Shown: positions 1 to 8,554, numbered from the stretch's first letter. The stretch is 64,000 bases of DNA from Gemmiger formicilis (GCF_018784445.1 NZ_WQOH01000100.1:108726-172725), one strand, 5' to 3'. The notes: generated from the sequence alone by a model not told the origin. Made by a program: numbers and translations.

Positions 1-279
1 CTGTTCACCGTCGTCGGTGTGCGTCCAGACGGCGCGGTCATGCTCCCGCAGCTGCGGGGTGTCGGCCTGCTCCAGCACGGTGTCCAAGTCGGTGGATGCC
101 GTCAGGATGCGCACGCTGCCGCCGTGGGTGTCGTTGACGGTGGTAAAGTGCAGCGCCGTGCCGGTAAACGCGATGGCCGCCGCCAATGCGGCGCCCCCGC
201 ACGCCAGTGCGCCCCACTTGGGCAGCACCCGCGCCGCCCAGCGGCGGATATGCTCTTTCGTTTTTACGGATAAGGCCAT
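1..279 (-). CDS. YabE/G5-type cell-wall protein, N-terminal part (runs off left edge)
   Basis: Open on the minus strand from ATG at 279 to the window edge with no stop (93 codons visible). An AAGGAGAACC ribosome binding site lies directly upstream. The N-terminus is short and basic, followed by one hydrophobic segment (about residues 24-40) that would act as a signal anchor. The part after it (VRILTASTDLDTVLEQA) resembles the DUF348 ubiquitin-like module found before G5/3D domains in YabE and resuscitation-promoting-factor-like wall enzymes. The catalytic part is outside the window, so the family call is tentative. Base composition is much more GC-rich than the neighbouring island, consistent with this being host chromosome just outside attL. 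Confidence 0.5.
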   Translation of the reverse strand, partial: MALSVKTKEHIRRWAARVLPKWGALACGGAALAAAIAFTGTALHFTTVNDTHGGSVRILTASTDLDTVLEQADTPQLREHDRAVWTHTDDGEQ

Positions 280-300
280 GGGTTCTCCTTTTTGCTATAG

Positions 301-330
301 AAAAGGCGCCGGCCCACAAGGACCAGCGCC
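301..330 (-). terminator. GC-rich hairpin with T run, upstream of the YabE-like gene
   Basis: On the minus strand GGCGCTGGTCC and GGGCCGGCGCC pair over 11 positions (two G-U) around a 4-base loop, followed by TTTT. This fits a terminator for an upstream minus-strand gene or a leader attenuator. The island insertion at 388 has separated it from whatever lay upstream. Confidence 0.45.
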
Positions 331-368
331 AGTTTTGCTGTGGGATAAGGCTTTCGCTGCGCAGCGGG

Positions 369-388
369 TAATCAGCGCTTGCTGAACT
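369..388. repeat. attL, 20-bp direct repeat (left end of the small island)
   Basis: TAATCAGCGCTTGCTGAACT is identical to positions 10520-10539, just downstream of a tyrosine integrase gene. A perfect 20-bp repeat bracketing an integrase-bearing block is the expected footprint of site-specific integration. Bases 389-621, between attL and the AIPR stop codon, hold no gene that I can support. Confidence 0.8.
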
Positions 389-621
389 TATGCGGCGCAG
401 ATGATGTGTTATTGATATTTCAGTCTTTGCGTTTTCGGATTGAAATAATAACACAAAATCGTAAGTTTTGCAAGTCTTTTGACAAAATAGCCGCACTTGT
501 AACAAAAATCGACTATGTGCCTTGCTTCTTTTGTGCTTCTTACCCATGGCAGCTCAGGGCTGTGGGCAACAAGCAAAGACGGCAAGGCTCATTTTTACTT
601 CGGGAGGACTTCTACATTTTC

Positions 622-2361
622 CTACACATTTGCCGCTCCAACAAACGGGCGAAGTTGTCCTTGCAGCATATCCTGTACTGAAGTCAAAAGACCACTTACC
701 GTATTTGATGCCTTTTCAGCCAATTCCTTATTTTTCAATCCATCTTTTAGCGCTTCTTCTAGCGGTGCACACGCAACCGGAAGGATCGCTTTAATAACGC
801 TATTCCATAGGTTTGCTAATTCATCAAAATCTGTATTATTCTTGAACGAAAATGCCCAGCTATCATGCACCTTTCTTCCGACAATAACTTCCATACATTT
901 GGAAATCGCATAAAGTAGGAGCATTTTAGAACCACGCTTGGATAAATACTTATGCTGCCTTTCTTCATTGTCCGTTCGATTATCGCCCTTTTTTTGAAGT
1001 TCTAATTTATAATTATCAATTGCTCTGGAAAGTGCATATGTGAAAATTATATGTTCGGCAGTCAAGTTTTCTGGGAATATCACACTATATAAATGGTCAT
1101 TACTCCACAACTCGTTTTTTGAGTTGTATGCCGTAACGCAGTCTCCATGAAATGCCAAAAGCGCTTGTGCTACAACGTAAGGATCCAAAATTTCTTTGCT
1201 GCGCGAAGGTCTAACATCGCCCCTTCGGCCGCCACTGTAGTAGAGCCCCGTATACGGCTTAAATTCTTCTCTTAGCCTATTTTGTGTTTTATCATTGCTC
1301 CGCAAATCAGATGGCAATATCTCATTCTGTTTGTTGTTATTATTGATTATATCGTCAATAATTTGTGCATCATTGCAAACAATAAAGCGAATTGGTACCC
1401 ACGCATCTTTTAGCGTTTCCACACTGCTAATTGCTCCTGTTGTTTGAGCCCCATTAATAATCGTAATTCCATCGATTGATAAGTTTTCTTTTCCTTCTTT
1501 CTTCGTAATTTCATAATTATTTACTAGTGCTGTTATTCCATTGTTATATGTCCAAAAATTTTTCGGTTGTTGATCGATGGTTTCTTTAATGCCTAAGTTG
1601 ATTTTATTCTTTTTCTTGCCTGATCCAAGATATGTTCGCGGATTTCCAGAAAAAATGTCATCCTTATATGTAATATACTTTTGCTGTAGCCATTTTGCCG
1701 AGACAGCTGTGACATATGCTTTCCACTTTTCTTCAACAAGTTCGTAGCCAACAAGAGGTGTGTCCACTTCAAGTCTATCTGTTATCGAGATTCGTTTACT
1801 GGACGCATTATACCACTTTTCAATCGTTTCATTTCCAACCTCAATCGCAAACAATTCAACATCATTTTGAGGATAAAGAGTTTTTAGAAGTGTCCTTGCT
1901 GTCGCTTGCACCGCCCCTAACTCCTCTTTGACTTGAGAGCCATTCCGTTCATTTAGGTTATGTACATACCAGAAATAAATAGCACTCACGGAGTTATTCT
2001 CAATGGCTGATTGTATTGATTGCACTTGCTCTCGAATCCGTTCTGGAACATCTTCCGGATTTTGCGTAAACACCCACGCCGCAGCTGTATTTAGATCACT
2101 TGCCTTATTAGATGGAGCCAAATCCGTTTCTGCTGGACTTTGCTTCATATAACCTTGTGCAATTACTGCCACGCCTGTATCTGGATCGATATAGATTAAA
2201 TCACACTTTTTATCATCGCCACCATCAGTTAATGCATCGCTTGCCACAGATATAATATCTGTAATTTCAAATCTAAGCTGTAGAGCATAGAGCAGTAATG
2301 CGTTATTTCCATACCGTTCAGTCAAATCTGTTCTTGCTTGAAAATCCGCTATATAATTCAC
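622..2361 (-). CDS. AIPR family abortive-infection protein
   Basis: 579 residues, starting at GTG (2361) behind a GGGAGG site. The middle contains the AIPR-family signature: an NPRTYLG segment, an INLGIKETI stretch and FWTYNNGIT, then INGAQTTG. AIPR proteins are known from phage-resistance (abortive infection) loci; their biochemistry is poorly defined. The gene is last in a minus-strand operon behind an HTH regulator, a methyltransferase and a restriction enzyme, with a 45-base gap after the endonuclease gene, so it is probably co-expressed as a second line of defence behind restriction. The end of the gene is 233 bases from attL, so it forms the left edge of the island's cargo. Length and continuity suggest it is intact. 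Confidence 0.85.
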   Translation of the reverse strand: MNYIADFQARTDLTERYGNNALLLYALQLRFEITDIISVASDALTDGGDDKKCDLIYIDPDTGVAVIAQGYMKQSPAETDLAPSNKASDLNTAAAWVFTQNPEDVPERIREQVQSIQSAIENNSVSAIYFWYVHNLNERNGSQVKEELGAVQATARTLLKTLYPQNDVELFAIEVGNETIEKWYNASSKRISITDRLEVDTPLVGYELVEEKWKAYVTAVSAKWLQQKYITYKDDIFSGNPRTYLGSGKKKNKINLGIKETIDQQPKNFWTYNNGITALVNNYEITKKEGKENLSIDGITIINGAQTTGAISSVETLKDAWVPIRFIVCNDAQIIDDIINNNNKQNEILPSDLRSNDKTQNRLREEFKPYTGLYYSGGRRGDVRPSRSKEILDPYVVAQALLAFHGDCVTAYNSKNELWSNDHLYSVIFPENLTAEHIIFTYALSRAIDNYKLELQKKGDNRTDNEERQHKYLSKRGSKMLLLYAISKCMEVIVGRKVHDSWAFSFKNNTDFDELANLWNSVIKAILPVACAPLEEALKDGLKNKELAEKASNTVSGLLTSVQDMLQGQLRPFVGAANV

Positions 2362-2406
2362 TAACAGTTTCCTCCCTTGATCGCTATTTTCACTTTCATA
2401 TCACGC

Positions 2407-4419
2407 TCATTCGACATTGATTGTTCCGTCCAAAAAGAATTTTGGATAGGATATTTCCATAATCATCTTTTCAAAGACAACTATATAGGCATAAATTTCA
2501 CCTTTGCCAAAACGCATATGATGTAATGTCTTCCCATTAGGATCCATAGAGATTTCATCCGGCAATCCAACCAGATATGGTATCTTTATGGTTCCCTTAT
2601 ATTTTTCCGGAAATGATGCCTCTATTCCAACGACTTGGCCATTGCCAAAAGCAATATGCTTAACAATTGCCCCTGCTGAAACAACTGGTGCCATGTGGGA
2701 TTTTATATTCATTTTCTTTGCTCGAATTTCTTGTTCCCTTTGCATCACAACTGCATTGATATACTGTTTCCAATCTGGTGCATTCAAAACATCTCTCTTC
2801 GTTTCGCATTCCAAAATTAGATCACGCAGATGCTCCGGTTTAGCCTGTTGTTTTTCAAACATTGCCACAAAGTAGCTCTTAAACTGTTCCAATGTCAGCG
2901 GAACGATATCAAGCCGCTGCTTTACATCCCCTTTTGCATACCAAATGCCATGGCGGAACGTCTCCGCCGTATTAGTGTCAATCTTAATGGCAATAAACAT
3001 ACCATATACCGGCTTATTGTACTTCAAAACAGCATCTGATACATGGCGTCTGACCGGCTCACCTTCCATAGCCTCTTGGCGTGACGAAGTAGACATCGTA
3101 ACCTCTGTCAAAATTGTAAAATCATTAAATTCACAATAAAGATCACCTCGACCGCCTCCCGCAGCAGAAACCGGCATAAAGTCAGAATCCAGCTTAAATC
3201 CTCTAACCTCATAAGGTTTGTTCAACATATGATCAATTGCAAGTGCAGCGCGCCATAGTGTCCATTCAAGATAGACTGGCGTTTCATCTTTTGGTACTTC
3301 AATAGCACTATCCTCATCATAAACGGTTTTACCACCGCCCTTAATGAGCAATTCCATATAATCAGAAATTTCTTTCCACTGGTTGCATTGATCAGCTGCA
3401 TATTGAATTTCATCGGTTTGTGCAAGGATACTTTCCAGTCGTTGCCTTGCTATATTAACCTCTGTGGGTGTGGTTAATGGCAAATCCGAAATATCAAACA
3501 CAATATGCCGATCTTTCATCTGTTTGATAAGGTCATCCAAAATTGTTCGTGCTATTGTAATATCGTCTGTTGGAAGCGGCGCACCTTTGCAAAGTATCTT
3601 ATACTGTTCAATAAGCACTTCTGCACTGGCCGTACTCTTTGCTAATTTTTCCGCCAATACGTGTTTTGCAGGTACAATAATCAGCCCACGCCCTTTACGC
3701 TGGAGAACGCCTGAAATGCGAAGATAACGCATATTCATGTCACTGTAATCCAAGAAATTGTCAGACTTTTTGTCATAATATTTTCCGCGTTCAACAATTT
3801 CTTTTCGATCAAAAGTGCGTTTCGCAGTAGCAACAGATCTGCGTCTTCTAAGATCAAGAATATGATCGACAACTTCCGAAAGATTATAGCTCGGATTTGT
3901 TGTATGCCCCCATAGTGCAAATTCTATTCTGCTAAGTTCAGATGAACCTGTACGCTTTTCAAGCTCAAGCATAATCGCAAGCAGCCATCTTAACGGTGAG
4001 AAATAGCGCTTTCCATCCGGCATTGGAAACTGTTCTACGCTCATTGCTCGCAAATAGCATTCTTGTACTGCTGCATAGGTATCTGCTTTTAGGAACATTC
4101 TCCCAAATGGCGTAATGTTATCCACCGGGCCAAGATCCTCTTGCATTCCATCTTTCTTCTTTATCTGTGGATAAATAAATCCGTTTTTGGCAAACATCAA
4201 TCTCCATTTTCTTGCATGGCTTCCTGATTCATCTTTGCCTTCTTCATTTTGAATAATACCTTTTTCATTCAAAAGATTCATAAAGCCGATCTCATTATCT
4301 TTTCCATGGAGATTGCCTACAAATGGAGAACCTGCAAAAACTTTGAAACCATCTTGAATACGATTGGGATTGCGCAAACCTGTATTGCCTACCAACCAGA
4401 TATCGATCTGCTCTTTCAT
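2407..4419 (-). CDS. AlwI-family type IIS restriction endonuclease
   Basis: 670 residues from ATG 4419 (upstream GAAGGTGT). The C-terminal half holds the family's PD-(D/E)XK-like core: GDLYCEFNDFTILTEVTMST followed by SRQEAMEGEPVRRHV, the pattern of the AlwI endonuclease family. AlwI itself recognises the asymmetric site GGATC and cuts a few bases away. The partner gene upstream is a double-domain adenine methyltransferase, exactly what an asymmetric site needs, since each strand must be methylated separately. The start lies 13 bases beyond the methyltransferase stop codon, so the two are translated from one transcript, methylase first. GGATC as the actual site is an inference from family and not visible in the sequence. 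Confidence 0.82.
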   Translation of the reverse strand: MKEQIDIWLVGNTGLRNPNRIQDGFKVFAGSPFVGNLHGKDNEIGFMNLLNEKGIIQNEEGKDESGSHARKWRLMFAKNGFIYPQIKKKDGMQEDLGPVDNITPFGRMFLKADTYAAVQECYLRAMSVEQFPMPDGKRYFSPLRWLLAIMLELEKRTGSSELSRIEFALWGHTTNPSYNLSEVVDHILDLRRRRSVATAKRTFDRKEIVERGKYYDKKSDNFLDYSDMNMRYLRISGVLQRKGRGLIIVPAKHVLAEKLAKSTASAEVLIEQYKILCKGAPLPTDDITIARTILDDLIKQMKDRHIVFDISDLPLTTPTEVNIARQRLESILAQTDEIQYAADQCNQWKEISDYMELLIKGGGKTVYDEDSAIEVPKDETPVYLEWTLWRAALAIDHMLNKPYEVRGFKLDSDFMPVSAAGGGRGDLYCEFNDFTILTEVTMSTSSRQEAMEGEPVRRHVSDAVLKYNKPVYGMFIAIKIDTNTAETFRHGIWYAKGDVKQRLDIVPLTLEQFKSYFVAMFEKQQAKPEHLRDLILECETKRDVLNAPDWKQYINAVVMQREQEIRAKKMNIKSHMAPVVSAGAIVKHIAFGNGQVVGIEASFPEKYKGTIKIPYLVGLPDEISMDPNGKTLHHMRFGKGEIYAYIVVFEKMIMEISYPKFFLDGTINVE

Positions 4420-4432
4420 ATCACACCTTCAA

Positions 4433-6328
4433 TCAGTATCCAACAAACAGATATTCTTGAACAGAATTTCTGTGTGTTTTCGCCTCATTTTGATTTCCGA
4501 ATGAGTATCTATAATCTATTGGAATCACTTCAACATGTTCTTTATACTTAGCCATGATTGCCACCATTTCATCCTGTGTAGGCAAACTGTTTGACGAATA
4601 AGATACAATCAGGATGCTATTGGCAAATTTCTTAAAGAGTTTATCAAACGCATCCGCAGCGCCTTTTCTTGTAGAAAATGGTGTCGGATACGATTTGAAT
4701 TTTTTTGTTTGCGTATGCTCTTGGATCTCTACGCCTTTCCAATCTCGTGCCAAGCCTTCTACAAAGTGATAGCGCCGCACATACTCATTATCAGAAAGCG
4801 GCGAGTAATACGGCGGATCGATATACACCATGTCTGCATGATCCACCCGCAAATCCATTGCATCCCCATTTTTTGAGCTATTTCTTTTGCCGTTATCAAA
4901 AACTGCACGATTTACTGCTTCAACCGCCTCTAAAAACTGCTGCGAAAGAGATTTTTGTAAATCTTTTCTTCCGTCATCGTATCGATGCCCGGTGTACGTA
5001 AAAATTCCTCGCGGTCGTTTCTTTGTACACGCTCTGATTAACGCACTCATTGCAATAGCATGTTTGTACGGATCACGAATTGAGGCAATATTAGTACGCA
5101 ATGTATCAATTAGAACATTTTCTTCGTCAGAATAATAAAGTCCCTCAAAAGTAGTTTCAACAAAATGATCCGACTCCTTTTTCTTTTCTAGTAGCTTCTT
5201 TGCCTCGCTCATAGGCAATGTGACATTATTGTTTTCAACCATCGCTTTGGTAAATGTTGCCGACATTGTCATATAGTCGTTACTAATAACAGCTTTGCCT
5301 TGTGTCTTAAACATATAACCCACAATGCCAGATCCAGAAAACAAGTCTACTACCGTATCAACCTCAAACTGTGAGGCAACGGACCATATTTCAGAGAGTA
5401 GTTTACTCTTTGACCCCATAAATCTCGTTGGCGGGTATAGTGACACTTGCTCCGGTAATGGCTTCGGTGCCAATCTAATCAAAGTTTGTTGCTTAGGCGG
5501 AACCGTAACAATAACATCCTCACCTTTTCTGGTCTTTCCATTGCATGAAATGTGCCTTTTTGTCTGCACCACATCAATGGTAAATGGTGCATACAGTTCA
5601 TGCACCAACGGATGGTTAGAATTTGTCAAAATGACATAACATCCCCGTTCATGCAATGTCATAACCATTTTTGCCAGTTCCACATGATCTTCTTCGTAAA
5701 ACTGTTCTTTTGTATACCGCTTAAAATCGGAATATTCGGATATAGGCAAATACGGTGGATCTAAAAAAACAAAGTCTCCCGGTTGTGCATAATGTTCCAA
5801 GATCAGCAAATAATCTCCACATAAGATTTCAGCATTTTTCAACACTTTTGATGCTGCTCTAAGATTTTCTTCATCACAAATCTTTGGATTCTTATATTTT
5901 CCATAAGGCACATTAAATTTGCCTTGCTTATTAACACGGTAAAGACCATTAAAGCATGTTCTGTTCAAAAAAATCGTCCGCGCCGCTGCCTCCGCTTTTG
6001 GCAAAGTGGTCCATTCCAAACCACGCACCTCATAGAACATTTCACTTGTATTTTTATACTGTTGCAAATATTCAATTACTTCTTCAACATTGTTTGCAAT
6101 TTGTCGATACATGTTGATCAGTTCCGGATTGCTATCTGCAATGATAGCGTTCTCAGGCTCAAGAGCAAAAAACATTGCCCCACCACCGAAGAATGGTTCT
6201 ATATAACGGCCATATGAACGCGGAACTTTAGGAAGCAGATCGCCTAACATTTGCGTTTTTCCACCGGCCCATTTCAAAATAGGTTTTGCTTTTGGAAGGA
6301 TTTCTTCTTTAAGTGCTAATTCTGCCAT
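4433..6328 (-). CDS. Fused two-domain DNA adenine-N6 methyltransferase (M.AlwI-like)
   Basis: 631 residues from ATG 6328 behind AAAGGAGGTG. There are two complete class D12 (Dam-like) units in one chain. The first has KWAGGK near residue 19, FFGGGAMFF near 46 (SAM binding) and FLDPPYLP near 190. The second begins around residue 300 with RFMGSK, then DLFSGSG near 328 and YIDPPYYSP near 510. Both DPPY catalytic motifs look intact, so both domains should methylate, presumably one strand each of an asymmetric site. It protects host DNA from the adjacent AlwI-type nuclease. It sits between a 70-residue HTH gene (16-base gap) and the endonuclease. Confidence 0.9.
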   Translation of the reverse strand: MAELALKEEILPKAKPILKWAGGKTQMLGDLLPKVPRSYGRYIEPFFGGGAMFFALEPENAIIADSNPELINMYRQIANNVEEVIEYLQQYKNTSEMFYEVRGLEWTTLPKAEAAARTIFLNRTCFNGLYRVNKQGKFNVPYGKYKNPKICDEENLRAASKVLKNAEILCGDYLLILEHYAQPGDFVFLDPPYLPISEYSDFKRYTKEQFYEEDHVELAKMVMTLHERGCYVILTNSNHPLVHELYAPFTIDVVQTKRHISCNGKTRKGEDVIVTVPPKQQTLIRLAPKPLPEQVSLYPPTRFMGSKSKLLSEIWSVASQFEVDTVVDLFSGSGIVGYMFKTQGKAVISNDYMTMSATFTKAMVENNNVTLPMSEAKKLLEKKKESDHFVETTFEGLYYSDEENVLIDTLRTNIASIRDPYKHAIAMSALIRACTKKRPRGIFTYTGHRYDDGRKDLQKSLSQQFLEAVEAVNRAVFDNGKRNSSKNGDAMDLRVDHADMVYIDPPYYSPLSDNEYVRRYHFVEGLARDWKGVEIQEHTQTKKFKSYPTPFSTRKGAADAFDKLFKKFANSILIVSYSSNSLPTQDEMVAIMAKYKEHVEVIPIDYRYSFGNQNEAKTHRNSVQEYLFVGY

Positions 6329-6343
6329 ATACTCACACCTCCT

Positions 6344-6556
6344 TTACTGCTGCGTCTCAGGAACCAATTCCATAATATCTCCAATGTCACAGTGTAATGC
6401 TGTGCATATTTTCACCAGAACATCGGTAGTGACATTTTCATTTTTCCCAAGTTTTGCCATTGATGCATGGCTAATTCCGGCAGCCATACACAAATCTTTC
6501 TTTTTCATATCATGGTCAATTAGCAGTTTCCATAGCTTTTTATAACTTACAGCCAT
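6344..6556 (-). CDS. Small XRE-type HTH regulator heading the restriction-modification operon
   Basis: 70 residues, a single Cro/C1-type helix-turn-helix: MKKKDLCMAAGISHASMAKL forms the recognition region. The position before methylase and endonuclease genes resembles restriction-modification controller (C) proteins, which delay endonuclease expression until DNA is methylated. The ribosome binding site is weak (GGGTGTAAA). A perfect 14-bp palindrome lies just upstream and is a plausible operator. The protein is clearly paralogous to the 78-residue HTH at 36461-36697 that heads the BREX operon: both begin MAVSY, share KLLID and MKKK, and have the same layout. Confidence 0.8.
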   Translation of the reverse strand: MAVSYKKLWKLLIDHDMKKKDLCMAAGISHASMAKLGKNENVTTDVLVKICTALHCDIGDIMELVPETQQ

Positions 6557-6603
6557 TTTACACCCTTATGATTTATACAAAATCTCTCATCTGTGAATTT
6601 ATT

Positions 6604-6617
6604 TCAGCGATCGCTGA
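6604..6617. promoter_or_regulatory. 14-bp palindrome, candidate operator for the HTH regulator
   Basis: TCAGCGATCGCTGA is a perfect inverted repeat located between the predicted -10 box (6630-6635) and the HTH start codon (6556). That position suits autorepression. The binding partner is inferred. Confidence 0.5.
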
Positions 6618-6629
6618 TTTTCAGTATAT

Positions 6630-6658
6630 AGTATATCACACTATATCTGTTTCTACAA
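6630..6658 (-). promoter_or_regulatory. Promoter of the restriction-modification/AIPR operon
   Basis: On the minus strand TTGTAG (6653-6658) and TATACT (6630-6635) are separated by exactly 17 bases. They lie upstream of the HTH gene, the first gene of the operon. Confidence 0.55.
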
Positions 6659-6754
6659 TATGACATCCGATTTCTATTTTAGTTTTCATCTTCTCAAAAC
6701 GCATTCATTTAGACAGTCAATCAAATATAAAATTGCCACAGTATGTGGGTATGC

Positions 6755-6938
6755 TACGAGCAAGCACGGCATTTGCTGCACCAAACGCCCACTTGTTAGG
6801 GATGTCCCTAAAACCCACCCTTCTTTTCCTTTCAAATTGCTTATCAGCAGCCAAACAATTTGCAGTAAAAGGGTCTTAGGGTTCACCCTAACAAGGGCGT
6901 TTTGATATTGTGATATCACAATGCCGTGCTTGCTCGTA
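6755..6938. repeat. Nested inverted repeats with two oriT-like hairpin motifs
   Basis: This 184-bp block has a perfect 19-bp outer inverted repeat (6755-6773 with 6920-6938), then an inner pair CAAACGCCC (6782-6790) / GGGCGTTTTG (6895-6904). Within these are two palindromes, TTAGGGA-TG-TCCCTAA (6796-6811) and TTAGGGT-TC-ACCCTAA (6876-6891), in opposite orientation; each is preceded by CTTG on its own strand and followed after one or two bases by CCC. A 16-bp palindrome ATTGTGATATCACAAT (6907-6922) overlaps the right outer arm. The hairpin motif matches the one at 36858-36883 next to the ICE relaxase, so a transfer origin is likely; a replication origin for the adjacent RepA-like protein is the alternative. 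No gene lies in 6557-7046. Confidence 0.6.
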
Positions 6939-7046
6939 CTGTACCGCCTCACTACAGCACAGTACGAAGCCATCTGAAAAAGCATTTTTCCATCAAGAAG
7001 GCAAGATGCCCTGTTCCTAAAGATAAGGGCATCTTGCCTTCTTCCT

Positions 7047-8009
7047 TTATGCTTCGGGCAGCGCCCATACCCACTGTTTGCTGATTTTGGTTGAGGTCAC
7101 ACCTAATTCATATCGCGCATTGCGCAAGGTCTTGGGGCGTATTCCTGCCTGTTGTGCGGCTGCTTCAATCTCTGTTTGCGGCAGCGGGCCGTCCGCCAAT
7201 ACTTCTTTCAAAAAGCTCTGCGCCTCGCGCAGCTTATGCCCTCGGCTGCTGCCGGAAAGCAGTTCGTCCACACTGATGTCATACGGTCCTGCCCATTGAA
7301 AGCCCTGCTCTGGGTCAAGACGAAAGGCAACAGCCCCGCCCTCCGGGGCCAGTGAGCTTTTTGCCGGGCAGACAACACGCAATGTGGGGTCATCTTTGAT
7401 ACGCCCTACTACCAGCACACTCCTTGCAGCCGCCTGAAAATCAATAGACCCTAACCCGCGATAGCTGGATTTCTCGCCGCTGTTCTTGTTCATGTGCCCA
7501 ATCAGAAGAATGGCACATCCATACTTTTCAGCCAGCTTTGCAATTCTGTACATCAGTGGTCTGATTTCATTTGCGCGGTGCATATCCACGCTTGCACCGA
7601 TGTATCCTTGAATCGGATCCAGCACCACCAACCGTGCGCCGGTTTGTTCTATTGCCTGTTCCAGCCGGTCATCGTCCAGTGTCAGCACCCTGTCGAAATC
7701 GTCAATTACCATCACCCTTGCACAATCTGCGCCCGCTGCCACAAGGCGCGGCTTGATGGTATCGGATAAGCCGTCCTCTGCCGTCTGATAAATGATATTG
7801 ACAGGCTCCATCGGCGACGCTCCCTCCCACACGGGTTTGCCGGTTGTCAACGCCGCAATAATTTGCAGCGCCAGTGTGGTTTTTCCCTCGCCGGGGTCGC
7901 CCTGTAAAATTGTGATTTTCCCCAGCGGGATAAACGGATACAGCAGCCATTTTACTGCCTCTATCGGAATTGTATCCATAGAGATCAGCTTTACATGATT
8001 TCTTTGCAT
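7047..8009 (-). CDS. RepA-like AAA ATPase (RecA-fold replication helicase type)
   Basis: 320 residues from ATG 8009 (a TTG seven codons upstream is also possible). The Walker A motif is GDPGEGKTT near residue 38, and a Walker B-like LVVLDP lies near 127. GHMNKNSGEKSSYRGLGS is typical of the AAA_25/RepA family of hexameric helicases from plasmids and integrated elements. A short winged-helix-like C-terminus (PQTEIEAAAQQAGI) follows a linker. The family opens or unwinds replication origins; here it lies beside the nested inverted repeats at 6755-6938 and between the cargo and the integration module. It may give the excised island limited self-replication (inference). Confidence 0.75.
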   Translation of the reverse strand: MQRNHVKLISMDTIPIEAVKWLLYPFIPLGKITILQGDPGEGKTTLALQIIAALTTGKPVWEGASPMEPVNIIYQTAEDGLSDTIKPRLVAAGADCARVMVIDDFDRVLTLDDDRLEQAIEQTGARLVVLDPIQGYIGASVDMHRANEIRPLMYRIAKLAEKYGCAILLIGHMNKNSGEKSSYRGLGSIDFQAAARSVLVVGRIKDDPTLRVVCPAKSSLAPEGGAVAFRLDPEQGFQWAGPYDISVDELLSGSSRGHKLREAQSFLKEVLADGPLPQTEIEAAAQQAGIRPKTLRNARYELGVTSTKISKQWVWALPEA

Positions 8010-8035
8010 AAGCCCCACTTTCTTCTTCAAAAATG

Positions 8036-8089
8036 GCGGCTGCTGTGGTAGAATATCAGTGGTGCCTGATAGTTACACACAGCAGCCGC
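8036..8089. repeat. Long hairpin upstream of the RepA-like gene
   Basis: GCGGCTGCTGTG (8036-8047) pairs perfectly with CACAGCAGCCGC (8078-8089). Inside it TATCAG (8054-8059) pairs with CTGATA (8066-8071). It sits in the leader of the RepA-like gene and could be a control hairpin or part of an antisense RNA on the plus strand that would end at the terminator at 8112-8146. Confidence 0.5.
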
Positions 8090-8111
8090 TGTTGGTACTG
8101 TCTTTCATCGG

Positions 8112-8146
8112 GAGCGTTTACCCTTGCACGGGTAAACGCTCTTTTT
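8112..8146 (+). terminator. Rho-independent terminator, plus orientation
   Basis: GAGCGTTTACCC and GGGTAAACGCTC form a perfect 12-bp stem around a 6-base loop, followed by TTTTT on the plus strand. No plus-strand gene precedes it, since the flanking genes both read minus. Either a short plus-strand RNA ends here or it blocks read-through from outside. Confidence 0.6.
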
Positions 8147-8151
8147 GTTGT

Positions 8152-8391
8152 TCAACTTTTTCCCTCGGCATTGAAATAGCCGATTTCTTCCCAAACCTTG
8201 CGGTCAGGGCAGTAATAGTTATACTCATTTGATCCGTCCAGCTTGATTGCATAGCCAAACTTGAATGCGCCCTGCTGTAAGCCAACTCTTACATACTGCG
8301 CGTCCTTGTGCATAGCTTTTGCAATTTCCGTTACAGGCACATTTCTGCCGGTAAAGGCCGGCATTGCCGTATAGGTCTGCCTCTCAACCAT
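8152..8391 (-). CDS. Small DNA-binding-type protein of the integration module
   Basis: 79 residues behind a strong GGGAGGTG site. A helix-turn-helix-like stretch VTEIAKAMHKDAQYVRVGLQ (about residues 19-38) precedes a tryptophan/tyrosine-rich tail. Such proteins are common beside the integrase and RepA of small clostridial elements and may act as excisionase or accessory replication factor; the exact role is not evident. It is driven by a consensus promoter (8435-8463) divergent from the XRE/integrase genes. Confidence 0.65.
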   Translation of the reverse strand: MVERQTYTAMPAFTGRNVPVTEIAKAMHKDAQYVRVGLQQGAFKFGYAIKLDGSNEYNYYCPDRKVWEEIGYFNAEGKS

Positions 8392-8434
8392 TTCTTACAC
8401 CTCCCTCTGCTTGTGATTGCCTTTCAGCAATTTC

Positions 8435-8463
8435 ATTATACGCAGCATTATTGCATATGTCAA
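8435..8463 (-). promoter_or_regulatory. Consensus sigma-A promoter for the minus-strand genes, with operator half-sites
   Basis: TTGACA (8458-8463) and TATAAT (8435-8440) on the minus strand are separated by 17 bases, a perfect match to the consensus. TATACG half-sites occur at 8437-8442 and 8469-8474, and an inverted CGTATA at 8486-8491, overlapping and flanking the promoter. They are likely binding sites for the divergently transcribed XRE repressor. Confidence 0.7.
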
Positions 8464-8506
8464 TATTGTATACGCAAATTATTTTCGTATAAATTTTCAA
8501 ACATGC

Positions 8507-8535
8507 TTGATTTCTTCGCATGTATATGGTAGTAT
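8507..8535 (+). promoter_or_regulatory. Promoter of the XRE regulator and integrase
   Basis: TTGATT (8507-8512), a 17-base spacer and TAGTAT (8530-8535) precede the XRE start codon at 8555, whose ribosome binding site is GAGGTGAG. Confidence 0.55.
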
Positions 8536-8554
8536 TAAGGCGAGGTGAGAAGCC

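Noticed and set aside
38..547. 169-codon minus frame across attL
   Set aside because: Out of frame with the YabE-like gene and created by the insertion junction; arginine-rich shadow in its second half.
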